Of a DNA stretch of 64,000 nucleotides, positions 29,897 to 40,135 are shown one piece after another. The stretch comes from Triticum aestivum (lineage: Eukaryota > Streptophyta > Magnoliopsida > Poales > Poaceae). The stretch spans positions 355,310,696 to 355,374,695 of the forward strand of contig NC_057808.1 of assembly GCF_018294505.1 (NCBI RefSeq). The letters run 5' to 3'. Position numbers and translations under genes: made by a program. Position 1 is the stretch's first letter; each line of letters begins with the position of its first letter. The notes below the pieces were generated by a model. That model was given only the letters and a program-made list of their open reading frames with translations, was not told the origin of the DNA and did not search any database.

Positions 29897-31476
29897 TGAT
29901 GCGGATTGAACTATGTCGATATCTCCCCAAAGAGGAAGGGATGATGCAGCACAGCTACGGTAGGTATTTGCCTCAGTGATGAGACCAAGGTTATCGAACC
30001 AGTAGGAGAACCAAGAAACACTATGTAAATGGTACCTGCACACAAAGAACAAATACTTGCAACCCGACGCGTAAGAGGGGTTGTCAATCCCTCCCGGGTA
30101 AAAGATAGACTTGTTTTGTAGTAGATTGGATAAATAGATCTCGCAATAAAGCAAAATAAAATAAATAAAGGAAAAGTGCAGCAAGGTATTTTTGGGGTTT
30201 TGTAATAATAGATCTGAAAATAAAAACGAATAAAAATAGATCTCGAAGGCAAATATGATAAAGAATAGACTCGGTGCCCGTAGATTTCACTAGTGGCTTC
30301 TTTCGAGAAAAATAGCATACGGTGGGTTTACAAATTACTATTGGGCAATTGATAGAACTTCAAATAATTATGACGATATCCAGGCAATGATCATTATATA
30401 GGCATCACGTCCAAAATTAGTAGCTCGACTCCTGCCTGCATCTACTACTATTACTCCACACATCGACCGCTATCCAGCATGCATCTAGTGTATTAAGTTC
30501 ATGGAGAAACGAAGTAATGCAATAAGAACGATGACATGATGTAGACAAGATCTATTCATGTAGGAATAGACCCCATCTTGTTATCCTTAATATCAATGAT
30601 ACATACGTGTCATGTCCCCTTCTGTCACTGGGATTGAGCACCATAAGATCAAATCCATCACAAAGCACCTCTTCCCATGGAAAGAAAAATCGATCTAGTT
30701 GGCGTAACTAAACCAAAGATTCGAAGGAGAAATCCGAGGCTATAATTAATCATGCATATAAGATATCAAAAGAAGACTCAAAATAACTTTCATGGATAAA
30801 ATAGGTCTGATCATAAACTCAAAGTTCATCGGATCCCAACAAACACACCGCAAAAATAGTTACATCAACTAGATCTCCAGGAGACCATTGTATTGAGAAT
30901 CAAAAGAGAGAGGAATCCATCTAGCTACTAACTACAGACCCGAAGGTCTATAATGAACTACTCACGCATCATCGGAGAGGCACCAATGAGGATGATGAAC
31001 CCCTCCGTGATGGTGTCTAGATTGGATCTGGTGTTTCTAGAACTTGCGGCAGTTGGAATTGTGTTTCCTCGACTCCCCTAGGGTTTTTGGATTTTTGGGG
31101 CATTTATAGAGCAAAGAGGCGGCGCGGGAGGCGGCCAAGGTGGGCACAACCCACAAGGGCGTGCCTGGGCTCCCAGGCACGCCTAGGTGGGTTGTCCTCC
31201 CCTCAAAGCCCCGTCTGGTACTTATTTGTCCCATCGTGTGTCTTCTGGTCCAGAAAAAATCTCCAAAAAGTTTGGCTACGTTTGGACTCCGCTTGATATT
31301 GATTTTCTGCGAAGTAAAAAACAAGCAAAAAACAGCAACTGGCACTGGGCACAATGTCAATAGGTTAGTCCCAAAAAATGATATAAAGTTGATATAAAAT
31401 GATTGTAAAACATCCAAGAATGATAATATAACAGCATGGAACAATAAAAAATTATAGATACATAGGAGATGTATCA
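29897..31476 (-). repeat. 5' LTR of Athila I
   Basis: 1580 bases, minus-strand start TGATACATCTCCTATGTATC and end CCGCATCA, flanked on the right by GTGAC. It contains the GC-rich inverted repeat near 31139-31200 (GGTGGGCACAACCCAC paired with GGTGGGTTGTCC). Confidence 0.85.
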
Positions 31477-31685
31477 GTGACGTCCTCGCCTTCTTGATAC
31501 AGCAAGACGGCGAAGTAGTGGATGAGTTCCGGCAGTACGACGGCATGGTGACGGTGATGGTGAAGCTATCTCCGCAGGGCTTCGCCTAAGCACTACGAAA
31601 ATATGACCGAGGGTGTAAACGGTGGAGGGGGGCGCAGCTCACGGCTAAGCAATTGTCGTGGTTGTGCTAGGCGCCCCCTTCCCTC

Positions 31686-31695
31686 ATATATATAG
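31686..31695 (-). promoter_or_regulatory. TATA box of BARE/Angela 5' LTR
   Basis: Minus strand CTATATATATGAGGG. It lies in the usual place in the second half of the LTR. Confidence 0.55.
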
Positions 31696-33031
31696 GTGGG
31701 GGAGGAGGGAGCATCTAGGAGGCGCCCCCAAGTAGGCCGAATCATACTTGGGGTCTCTCCCAAGTGGCGCCCCCTTTCCTTATTAGAGTGCGGGAGGAAG
31801 GAAGGAGGAGGTGGCGCCCCCCTCCTTTCCTTTCTCTCCTGAGGAGGGAAAGGCAGGAGGGGCCACCCCTCCCCTTTCCTTCCCCTAGGGTCGGCCGACT
31901 ATGTAGAGGGGCGCACCAGCCCCCAAGTGGGCTGGTTTATCCCCTCATTTGGCCCATTAAGCCCATGCTCTTACCGGAGGTGTCCGGAACCCCTTCTGGT
32001 GACCCGATGACTACCCGGTGCACTCCGAAACTATTTCGGTGTCCGAATATCGTTGTCCTATATATTAATCTTTACCTCTCGACCATTTCAAGACTCCCCG
32101 TCATGTCAAAGATCTTATCCGGGACTCCGAACAACATTCGGTCACCAAATCATATAACTCATATAACACTATATCATCAACGAACGTTAAGCGTGCGGAC
32201 CCTACGGGTTCGAGAACTATGTAGACATGACCGAGACACCTCTTCGGTCAATAACCAATAGCGGAACCTAGATGCCCATATTGGCCCCTACATATTCTAT
32301 GAAGATCTTTATCGGTCGAACCTTATGACAACATACATAATTCCCTTTGTCCACCGGTATGTTACTTGCCCGAGATTCGATCGTCGGTATCTTCATACCT
32401 AGTTCAATCTCGTTACCAGCAAGTCTCTTTACTCGTTCCATAATACATCATCCCGCAACTAGCTCCTTAGTCACTTTTCTTGCAAGTCTTATTATTATGT
32501 GTATTACCGAGAGGGCCCAGAGATACCTCTCCGATACTCAGAATGACAAATCCTAATCTTGACCTATGCCAACTCAACAAACACCTTCGGAGATACCTAT
32601 AGAGCATCTTTATGATCACCCAGTTATGTTGTGACGTTTGATAGCACACAAGGTATTCCTCTGGTATCCGGGAGTTGCATAATCTCATAGTCGAAGGAAT
32701 ATGTATTTGACATTAAGAAAGCAATAGCAATAAACTGAATGATCAATATGCTAAGCTAACGGATGGGTCTTGTCCATCACATCATTCTCCTAATGATGTG
32801 ATCCCGTTATCAAATGACAACTCATGTCTATGGTTAGGAAACCTTAACCATCTTTCATCAACGAGCTAGTCTAGTAGAGGCTCACTAGGGACACGGTATT
32901 TGTTTATGTATCCACACATGTATTTAAGTTTCCGGTCAATACAATTCTAGCACGAATAATAAACCTTTATCATGATTTAGGAAATATAATAATAACCATT
33001 TTATTATTGCCTCTAGGGCATATTTCCATCA

Positions 33032-34169
33032 GTTAACGGGCGAAAAGAAGCACGGGCCGATAACGGGTCGAAAGGACCACATGCCGTTAATGGGCCAAAA
33101 GTGGCATTTGTTGTCAAAATGGTTGTAAGAACCATGCGCCATAAATGGGCCGAAAGAAATACTGGACACGAACAGGTCGGAATCCCTACAGGCCACAAAC
33201 GGCCGAAAGCACCACATGGTGCAAATGAGTTTGAATTCACAATGAGCCGCGAACGAGCTGAGAGACACCACAAGCCAGAAATAGGCGAAAAGACACGACA
33301 TGACATAAATGGGTTGAAAGTAACTAGTGAACGTAAATGTGCCGAATGAAAACACATGTTGTAAATGGACAAAAAAGAAGTAGCTAACGTAAATGTGCTG
33401 AATGAAACCACATGCCTTATATGGGCTGAAACAATCAACGGGCCGTAATCAGCTCAAAAGACCCACGGGTCTGCAATGGCTATTACACAGGTCGCTAATG
33501 GCTCATATGGACCTGGATCTTAAGAGGTTTGTCTGCACAAAGGCCGTTAGCGGGTCTTTCCTGGTCGAGAACCACTGAAGTTTCACTATGGTCTGTGGGA
33601 ATTAACCAGGACTTAGACTAGGCCGACCTTGTTAACTAAATGGGACTCTGTTTGGCTGGCGACATGTGTCAACTAGCGAAAGGCACATGTGGGCCATTGT
33701 ATGAGCCTCCCTTGTTCCAATGAATAGAATACATGCGGTTTGCTCTAAGCAATAGGATGTTGACACATGGTGGATCGCAGAAGGCCACATCGTTAAGGGG
33801 TATCGGATTTGGAACCTGCACCTGTTAGCTTAATGACGACCACGTGTTGGTGGTATCCCGGTTGAGCAGGTTTAAGGGGTATCGGATTTGGAACCCGCAC
33901 CCGTTAGCTTAATGACGACCATGTGTTGGTGGTATCCCGGTTGAGCTGGTTACCCACGGCGAAATGGCTTCCATTATGCGTCATTTTAAGAACACACGTT
34001 GTTCCATGACAAAAAATGTGTTTTGCTGTGAAAGTGAACTATGAAATCACATGTATGACTGCATTGGTTCTATCACAATAATGTCATAGGTGTATATGGA
34101 TGACCAAAAGGTGGCCTACTATGAAAAAACGTGTATAATCAAGGATGTGATTTTTCTATTGTGTTGTAG
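33032..34169 (+). mobile_element. Second CACTA 3' end fragment
   Basis: Same design and orientation as 15738-17169: GGGCC-type subterminal repeats (GGGCCGATAACGGGTCGAAA and variants), then inverted CATGACA motifs. A decayed terminus follows (minus strand CTACAACACAATAGAAAAATC, expected CACTACAA). Its left side is cut by the BARE/Angela LTR. It is a separate, more diverged copy, because 15738-17169 already has its own terminus. Confidence 0.55.
33793..33950. repeat. 79-base tandem duplication in CACTA end
   Basis: The segment beginning TTAAGGGGTATCGGATTTGG and ending in GGTTGAGCAGGT is present twice head to tail (33793 and 33872) with only a few differences. Confidence 0.85.
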
Positions 34170-34749
34170 ATGTCTGCTAGATGGTCGTGTTGACCATGTA
34201 CATTGGGTGAGCTTGAAAGTAATTCATGAGATTCCAAGCTGCCATGAATACTCACACGCAGTCTTCTGGCAATGTGTATAATGTGTCTTGGAGTCTGACA
34301 AATTCTCGCTGACATGGCATACTTGAAGTTTCCCCTTCTGCACGGCCTTCTTCTCTTTGTTCGACCACATAGACAATGTTGACCATGTGGGTGAAGGTGA
34401 CAATGTAGAGCAAAATTGGTTCATTGTCCACTTAAGCCACTAGGACTGGAGAGGTAGACAAAAGTTGTTTGAAATCGGTGAGAGCTTGTTGGGACTCATC
34501 GCACCGAACAAAGTTGTCAGACTTTGTTAGGTGTTGATATAGAGGGAGAGCTTTCTCGCCGAGCCTCGAGATGAATCTACCGAGGGTGGTGAAACAACAT
34601 GTAAGTTGTTGTACACCCTTCAAAGTTTCTGGCTTGCCAGTATTAGAGATGGCTTTCATTTGTCAGAGTTAGCGTCCATCCCACATTTTGAGATGATGAA
34701 GCCGACCAATTTGCCAGAGGGAACCCCGAAGATCCACTTGCATGGGTTC
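34170..34749 (-). pseudogene. Tat-like gypsy pol fragment (RT end and RNase H)
   Basis: Minus strand: GVPSGKLVGFIIS (end of RT palm/thumb, 34735-34690), then ETLKGVQQLTCC, LGRFISRLGEKALPLYQHL, SDNFVRCDESQQALTDFKQL and STSPVLVA. Beyond a stop it continues EPILLYIVTF and, frameshifted, VCHVSENLSDSKTHYTHCQK and NYFQAHP, the start of RNase H. These phrases are typical of the Tat group of plant gypsy elements. The fragment continues at 46292-46400, being split by the solo BARE/Angela LTR. Confidence 0.65.
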
Positions 34750-35343
34750 TGTTGGGGAACGAAGCATGAAAATCAAAATTTTCCTACGAACACCCAAGAT
34801 CTATCTAGGATAAGCATAGCAATGAGAGGGGTACCCTCGTAGACCGAAAGCAAAAGCGTATATAACGCGGTTGATGTAGTCCTACTCTTCGCGATCCGAT
34901 CATGATCCAACCAATCTAGTGTCGAACGGACGACACCTCCGAGTTTAGCACACGTGCGGCTCGATGACATCTCCTCCACCTTGATCCAGCAAGAGAAGGC
35001 GGACAAGTATATGGGATCACAACCAACACGACGACATGGTGGTGATGGTGGAGGTGGACCAACGGCAGTGCTTCACTAAGCAAAAAACCGTGGACGAGAA
35101 CTATGCTGGGAGGGAGAGACGGGGCAGCACCCAAGGCCAATGTGTTGGAGTCCTTGTTGCGCCATCCCCTATATTTATATGTGTGGGAGGGATGGGAGTC
35201 CAGCCTACTCCCAACAGGAGTTGGCGCCAAGGGGGAGAGGACTTGGACTCGAAGTCCAATCCTATTCCTAGTAGGACTCCCCTTTTTTCCCTCCCCTAGC
35301 ATATGGGCTTTTGAGGACTTGGTGCGCTTGGCCCAATAAGGCC

Positions 35344-36449
35344 AGCAACCATCCACAACTATGAGAAAGTATTAATAATAAATTGTAACCATAGCATTAA
35401 TCTTTTGGGTCCAATCGGTCCCTTACGGAATAGCGCATAAACTAGGGTTTAAGCTTTTGTCACTCTCGCAACCCATCATCTAATAACTACTCCACAATTT
35501 ATTCCCTTAGGCCCAATTATGGTGAAGTGTCATGTAGTCAACGTTCACATGACACCACTAAGGGAATCACAACATACATACTATCAAAATATCGAACACA
35601 TATCAAGTTCACATGATTACTTGCAACATGATTTCTCCCGTGACCTCAAGAACAAAAGTAACTACTCACAAATGATAATAATGCTCAAGATCAGAGGGGT
35701 ATTAAATAGCATATTGGATCTGAACATATAATCTTCCACCAAATAAACCATATAGTAATCAACTACAAGATGTAATCAACACTACTAGTCACCCACAAGC
35801 ACCAATCTATAGTTCCGGTACAAAGATTGAACACAAGAGATGAACTAGCGTTTTAGAGGAGATGGTGCTGTTGAAGATATTGATGGAGATTGCCCTCCCC
35901 AAGATGAGAGAGTTGTTGGAGATGATGATGACGATGATTTCCCCCTCTGGGAGGGAAGTTCCCCCGGCGAAATCGCTCCACCGGAAGGCAAAAGAGCTCC
36001 TGCCCAAGTTCCGCCTCGAGACGGCGGCGCTCCGTCCCGAAAGTCCTCCCCTTATTTTTTTCTAGGTCAAAATGACTTATATACCAGAAGATGGGCACCG
36101 GAGGTGGGCTGGGCTGAGCACAACCCACCAGGGCGCGCCTGGGGGGGGCAGGTGCGCCCTGGTGTCTTGTGCTCACCAGGTGGCCCCCCTCCGGTAGTTA
36201 TTTGCTCCAGTATTTCTTACTTATTCCATAAAAATTCCTCGTGAAGTTTCAGCTTATTTGGAGTTGTGCAGAATAGGTGACCAGACGTAGCTTTTCTAGG
36301 TCCAGATTTCCAGCTGCCGGAATTCTCCCTCTTTGTGTGAACCTTGCATATTATGAGAAAAAAGGCACTAGAGTTACTCCAAAAAGCATTATTATACATA
36401 AAACATCATAAATAATAGTAGGTAAACATGATGCAAAATGGACGTATCA
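35344..36449 (-). repeat. 3' LTR of Athila II, truncated
   Basis: Matches 44090-45176 closely (for example ACTATGAGAAAGTATTAATA and GACGTATCA at the right end) but lacks the counterpart of 43653-44085. The missing part was lost together with a few bases at the junction with the BARE/Angela LTR. Confidence 0.8.
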
Positions 36450-36463
36450 ACTCCCCCAAGCTT
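36450..36463 (-). other. Polypurine tract of Athila II
   Basis: Minus strand AAGCTTGGGGGAGT directly before LTR start TGATACGTCC. Confidence 0.7.
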
Positions 36464-37989
36464 AGACCTCGCTTATCCTCAAGTGAAAACTGAAATCGAA
36501 AACATTTCCAGATGCTTAGAGAGAGAGGTGTCGATAAAAAATACGGACATAGAATCATCATGTGAATTATTATAACAGCAACAACAAACTTAAACATAAA
36601 ACTTTATCATAGACTTCTCATGAATAAGTAACAATTCTTCACACCATCAAACTATAAAGCATAAACTCTATTGGAAACCAACAAACTATGTTCTCAGTCA
36701 ACTTAGCAACTACAATTCATAATCTTTTCAGGAAGGGTCACATATCGGAGCCTTTAGGCAAGTCCACATACTCAACCATCATATAGTCTTCTTATGATTG
36801 CTAACACTCACCACGTACACATGAGCAAAACGTTTCAACCGGACACATAGAAAGATAGGGGCTTATAGTTTCGCCTCCCAATGAATTCACCTCAAAGGTG
36901 ATGTCAACAATCATAACTCATGCTACCCATATTCAACTAGACATATGTGCCTAGATCTCTTGCCAAAAGAGAAAATAGAAAGGAATAGAGAGAAGAACTT
37001 TGACTCATGCATAAAAGTAAATACATAGAAGTAAAAGATAGGCCCTTCGCAGAGGGAAGCAGAGGTTGACATGCGCTTATTTGTTTGTATGCTCAACCCC
37101 TTAGTGCAAAATAACGTCACGTTGTATTGCCCCTTGTGATGGCAACCTTTATTATGCAGTCTGTCGCTTTTATTCTTCACCATCACAAGTTCGTACAATG
37201 CTCAATTTTCTCTTACGCTAAATGATCTCACACTTTTAGAAGCAATTTTAATTGCCTTATTGCACCGATGACAACTTACTTGAAGGATCTTACTCAATAT
37301 TTAGGTAGGTATGGTGGACTCTTGAAAATAATATTTGGGTTTAAGGGCTTTTGGATGTACAAGTAGTATCTCTACTTCGTGCGGAATTTTTGGCTAGCAA
37401 AGATAGGGGGCAAGCACCACATGTTGAAGGATCTATGACAATATAACTTCTATGTGAATATGACCAAACATAAATCATTACGTTGTCTTCCTTGTTCAAC
37501 GTCAATAATTTTGGCATATAATATTTTGATGGGGGCTCACAACCACAAAAGATTTTCAGGATACTGTATTTATATGTGAATCTTCTCTTCCCTTATTAAT
37601 TCTTTCATGAATTGCATCATTGACCAATGATATGTTTGTCAATTTCTAATAAAAGTTTCTACTTATACTTTTCCTTATGTGGTGTCATTACCTACCATAA
37701 TATTAGCATAAGATCTTTTTCATTTATTCCTTTCTTTTATTGAAACATGAAAGTAAAGAAAGCAAAAACTCAAACTAAACTTTATTATATATCTCGCACA
37801 CGATTACAAGGATAGATCACTAAGAAAACTCACAAAAAGAAAGGATCGAACTAAACTTTTATTCATCTAAAGCAAAAGATAACTGAGGATCGAACTAAGA
37901 TAAGTAAAGGCAAAACATAGTGGGGATGATATGATACCGGGGAACCTCCCCCAAGCTTGGCGGAAGCCAAGGGGAGTGCCCATACCCGA
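36464..37989 (-). other. Athila II 3' untranslated internal region
   Basis: AT-rich, with no supported gene. Contains another polypurine-like tract near 37950 (minus strand AAGCTTGGGGGAGG), directly downstream of the 3' ORF. Confidence 0.5.
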
Positions 37990-38485
37990 TACTCAATTTT
38001 CTTTTGGTGATGAAGAAGGTGGTGGTGCTGAAGTAGAGGCGATCTTGTCCTCGGGTTTCCATGGCAGAGGTACACCATCATAAGAGGAAGAATGAGTCTC
38101 ATGGGTCATGCAACTGGCAGCCAAACTCATACCTTTAAACCTCGCCTCATATTCAAAGACTTGGTTTTGGATATCATAGATCTGGCTTTGGAGGAAGTTT
38201 ATTTGCTCGTTGAGGGTGAAGACGATGTCCTTCATGGACTTGCCATCCACCTTGAGATCACGGGTAAAGTCCACGCTCCACCATCCCCTTGCACCCGAAG
38301 ACCTCCTGCTCCGTAGCTTCGAGCCTGGTCTATACAGTCCCCGTTCCCTTGGGTCCTTGCACCTCGCAGATGTGAAGCACCCCCTCATGCATCTGGATGA
38401 CCTCAGGGTGCTGCACCACCTCCCGCAAATATGGGTTGATGATGTTCTTGAAGAACTTGTCCTTGGAGGAGCTTGAAGCAACCAT
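37990..38485 (-). pseudogene. Athila II 3' ORF (coiled-coil protein), broken
   Basis: Starts at the ATG at 38485: MVASSSSKDKFFKNIINPYL, REVVQHPEVIQMHEGVLHIC, EVQGPKGTGTV, then a TAG, then TRLEATEQEVFGCKGMVERG. After a frameshift it continues LKVDGKSMKDIVFTLNEQIN, FLQSQIYDIQNQVFEYEARF, a clear heptad coiled coil, and ends EDKIASTSAPPPSSSPKEN. It occupies the position of the env-like ORF of Athila elements, but no signal peptide or membrane segment is visible, so I would not call it env. It has its own upstream TATA box (38572) and hairpin. Function unknown; a structural or regulatory role is only a guess. Confidence 0.5.
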
Positions 38486-38571
38486 GGTAGATGGGATCTA
38501 TCAGGAAAGCAACAAGAAAAGACAACAGAAGATTTCTCCGTGATACGGTGGTCAATAGGTTCGGGGTGGGG

Positions 38572-38580
38572 GTATATAAA
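38572..38580 (-). promoter_or_regulatory. Internal TATA box before the Athila II 3' ORF
   Basis: Minus strand CTTTATATACC, 87 bases upstream of the ORF start and 59 bases downstream of the hairpin at 38639-38700. The order hairpin, TATA, ORF mirrors the LTR (hairpin 44842-44912, TATA 44804-44811). Confidence 0.5.
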
Positions 38581-38638
38581 GATTTTTATCTTGGGAAACA
38601 AGCAAACGGGAGAAAACGGAGTCTGGAAGGTGCCAGAG

Positions 38639-38700
38639 GTGGGCACAACCCACCTGGGCGCGCCTGGCAGCCAGGCGCGCCCTAGTGTCTTGTGCCCACC
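38639..38700. promoter_or_regulatory. Nested GC-rich palindrome (LTR-like, internal)
   Basis: Outer arms GGTGGGCACAA (38639-38649) and TTGTGCCCACC (38690-38700), inner arms GGGCGCGCCTGGC (38656-38668) and GCCAGGCGCGCCC (38670-38682), both perfect. Close relatives lie in the LTRs of both Athila elements upstream of their TATA boxes. Confidence 0.8.
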
Positions 38701-38821
38701 AAGGTGACCTTCCTGGTTGTTCCTTATTTTCCTAATTTTCTAAATATTCCAAGACTCACAGAAAATATTTTTCGGATTTTTCAGAGTTCGTTTACTTATC
38801 GTATCATGTACCTCCTCTTTT

Positions 38822-39160
38822 TCATGATTCTGGAGTGTTCCGGAAGGTATCTTTTATGTGTTCTTCCGGTGTCATAGTTTGTATAATATTAGTTTCAACA
38901 TTAATGGGCATACCTGAGATATAATGTTTTATTCTTTGCCCATTAACAACCTTCGGGTTAGTTCCTTTGGTATTATTTATTTTGATAGCTCCAGACCGAT
39001 AAACCTCCTCGATAACATAGGGTCCTTCCCATTTGGAGAGGAGTTTTCCTACAAAGAATCTGAAACGAGAGTTGTACAACAGAACATATTCTCCAACTTT
39101 GAACTCACGCTTTTGGATTCTTTTATCATGCCATCTTTTAACTTTTTCTTTAAATAACTC
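38822..39160 (-). pseudogene. Athila II integrase C-terminal domain
   Basis: MYNSRFRFFVGKLLSKWEGP, then YVIEEVYRSGAIKI and VVNGQRIKHYISG. The K-L-x-S-K-W-x-G-P and V-N-G-Q-R patterns are the usual end of Athila-type integrase (GPY/F-type module). It is in a different frame from the core domain; a frameshift lies near 39150. Confidence 0.65.
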
Positions 39161-39719
39161 TTTTCGCCGACAAGTTTAAAATCATAGTTAAGTTCTTTGA
39201 TTCCCAATATGCTTTATGTTCTAACTCAAGAGGCAAATGACAAGCTTTTCCATAAACCATTTTATAAGGAGACATACCCATAGGATTTTTATATGTTGTT
39301 CTATAAGCCCAAAGTGCATCATCTAATTTCTTAGACCAATTCTTCCGGGACCTATTGACAGTCTTTTGCAGAATTAATTTTATTTCTCTATTGCTAAGTT
39401 CAACTTGACCACTAGACTGAGGACGATAAGGTGATGCAATTCTATGGTTAACATCGTACTTGGCAAGCATTTTACGGAAAGCACCATGAATAAAGTGTGA
39501 ACCACCATCAGTCATTAAATATCTAGGGACTCCAAACCTTGGGAAAATAACTTCCTCAAGCATTTTAATAGAGGTGTTGTGATCAGCACCACTAGTTGGA
39601 ATAGCTTCTACCCACTTAGTAACATAATCAACAGCAACCAAAATATGTGTATACCCATTAGAGGAAGAAAAAGGTCCCATGTAATAAAAAACCCCAAACA
39701 TCAAATAGTTCAACAGCAA
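39150..39719 (-). pseudogene. Athila II integrase catalytic core
   Basis: 189 open codons. Visible: MTDGGSHF (second catalytic Asp), RPQSSGQVELSNREI (Glu), WAYRTTYKNPMGMSPYKMVY. The first catalytic Asp should precede MGPF (usual D-F-M-G-P-F); here the sequence is VFYYMGPF because an insertion in a T-run near 39690 shifted the frame and changed the codon. The upstream phrase VELFDVWG is still readable in the other frame. Inactive. Confidence 0.7.
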
Positions 39720-40008
39720 GTGAATAATTCATAGGCATTTCTTAACGCTTACCGATATAACTATTCTTTGACATTCATCACAAGATAATATGAACTTACG
39801 AGCATCCTTGAAAAGATTAGGCCAATAAAAACCCGATTGCAATACCTTGTGAGCAGTTCTGTCTCCCGCATGATGCCCTCCATAAGCTTCGGAGTGACAT
39901 TTCCGTAGGATTTGTCCTTGTTCATGCTCAGGTACACAACGTCTAATAATACCATCTACTCCTTCTTTGTAAAGATGTGGGTCATCCCAAAAGTAATGTC
40001 TTAAATCA
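39720..40008 (-). pseudogene. Athila II integrase zinc-binding domain
   Basis: DLRHYFWDDPHLYKEGVDGI, then HSEAYGGHHAGDRTAHKVLQ, SGFYWPNLFKDARKFILSCD and ECQR. The H-x-H and C-x-x-C pairs form the HHCC finger at the start of integrase. The N-terminal side is interrupted by the MITE at 40011-40133. Confidence 0.7.
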
Positions 40009-40010
40009 TA

Positions 40011-40133
40011 CTCCCTCCGTCCCAAAATTCTTGTCTTAGGTTCGTCTAGATACAGATGTATCTAATACTAAAACATGACTTGATACATCCGTATTTACAC
40101 AAATTTAAGACAAGAATCTTGGGACGGAGGGAG
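40011..40133. mobile_element. Stowaway MITE in Athila II pol
   Basis: 123 bases, terminal inverted repeats CTCCCTCCGTCCCAAAATTC (left) and its near complement (right), flanked by TA on both sides (40009-40010, 40134-40135). It sits between RNase H and integrase reading frames, which it interrupts. Confidence 0.9.
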
Positions 40134-40135
40134 TA

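Larger units (their letters stand above)
18464..31476 (-). mobile_element. Athila-type gypsy element I (non-autonomous), full length
   Basis: Two LTRs (18464-22793 and 29897-31476), a tRNA-Asp primer site next to the right LTR, a polypurine tract next to the left LTR and a perfect GTGAC duplication (18459-18463, 31477-31481) define a complete minus-strand insertion. Without its two nested solo LTRs it is about 6.4 kb. The interior has no pol; only two short gag-like open frames remain near the primer site. It must have been moved by proteins of a related element. The internal part carries several copies of the polypurine-like AAGCTTGGGGATGCCCC. Confidence 0.85.
18239..33031 (-). mobile_element. 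BARE/Angela 5' LTR, split by an Athila element
   Basis: The LTR is in two pieces, 18239-18463 and 31482-33031, about 1.78 kb together, which is the usual size. Read on the minus strand it starts TGATGGAAATATGCCCTAGA and ends CATTTCCCAACA. The split is the GTGAC target duplication of the Athila element. A TATA-like sequence is at 31686-31695. The right flank is CACTA subterminal sequence; the element's own target duplication cannot be checked because its left part is lost. Confidence 0.8.

Noticed and set aside
15738..34169. One CACTA element interrupted by the retrotransposon cluster
   Set aside because: The left segment already has its own right terminus at 17169. The right segment has a second, more diverged terminus in the same orientation, so they are two copies.
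34999..35022. Athila-type LTR start (ACAAGTATATGGGATCA) inside the BARE/Angela LTR
   Set aside because: Seventeen bases match the Athila II LTR end near 43660, but the flanks are continuous BARE/Angela LTR. Probably coincidence or a small conversion; not enough for a call.
37990..38485. Retroviral envelope gene
   Set aside because: The position after integrase fits, but there is no signal peptide, no membrane segment and no cleavage site. It has a coiled coil and Ser/Pro end instead.
38639..38700. microRNA precursor
   Set aside because: The hairpin is short (62 bases), very GC-rich and recurs in LTRs. It does not look like a plant miRNA precursor.
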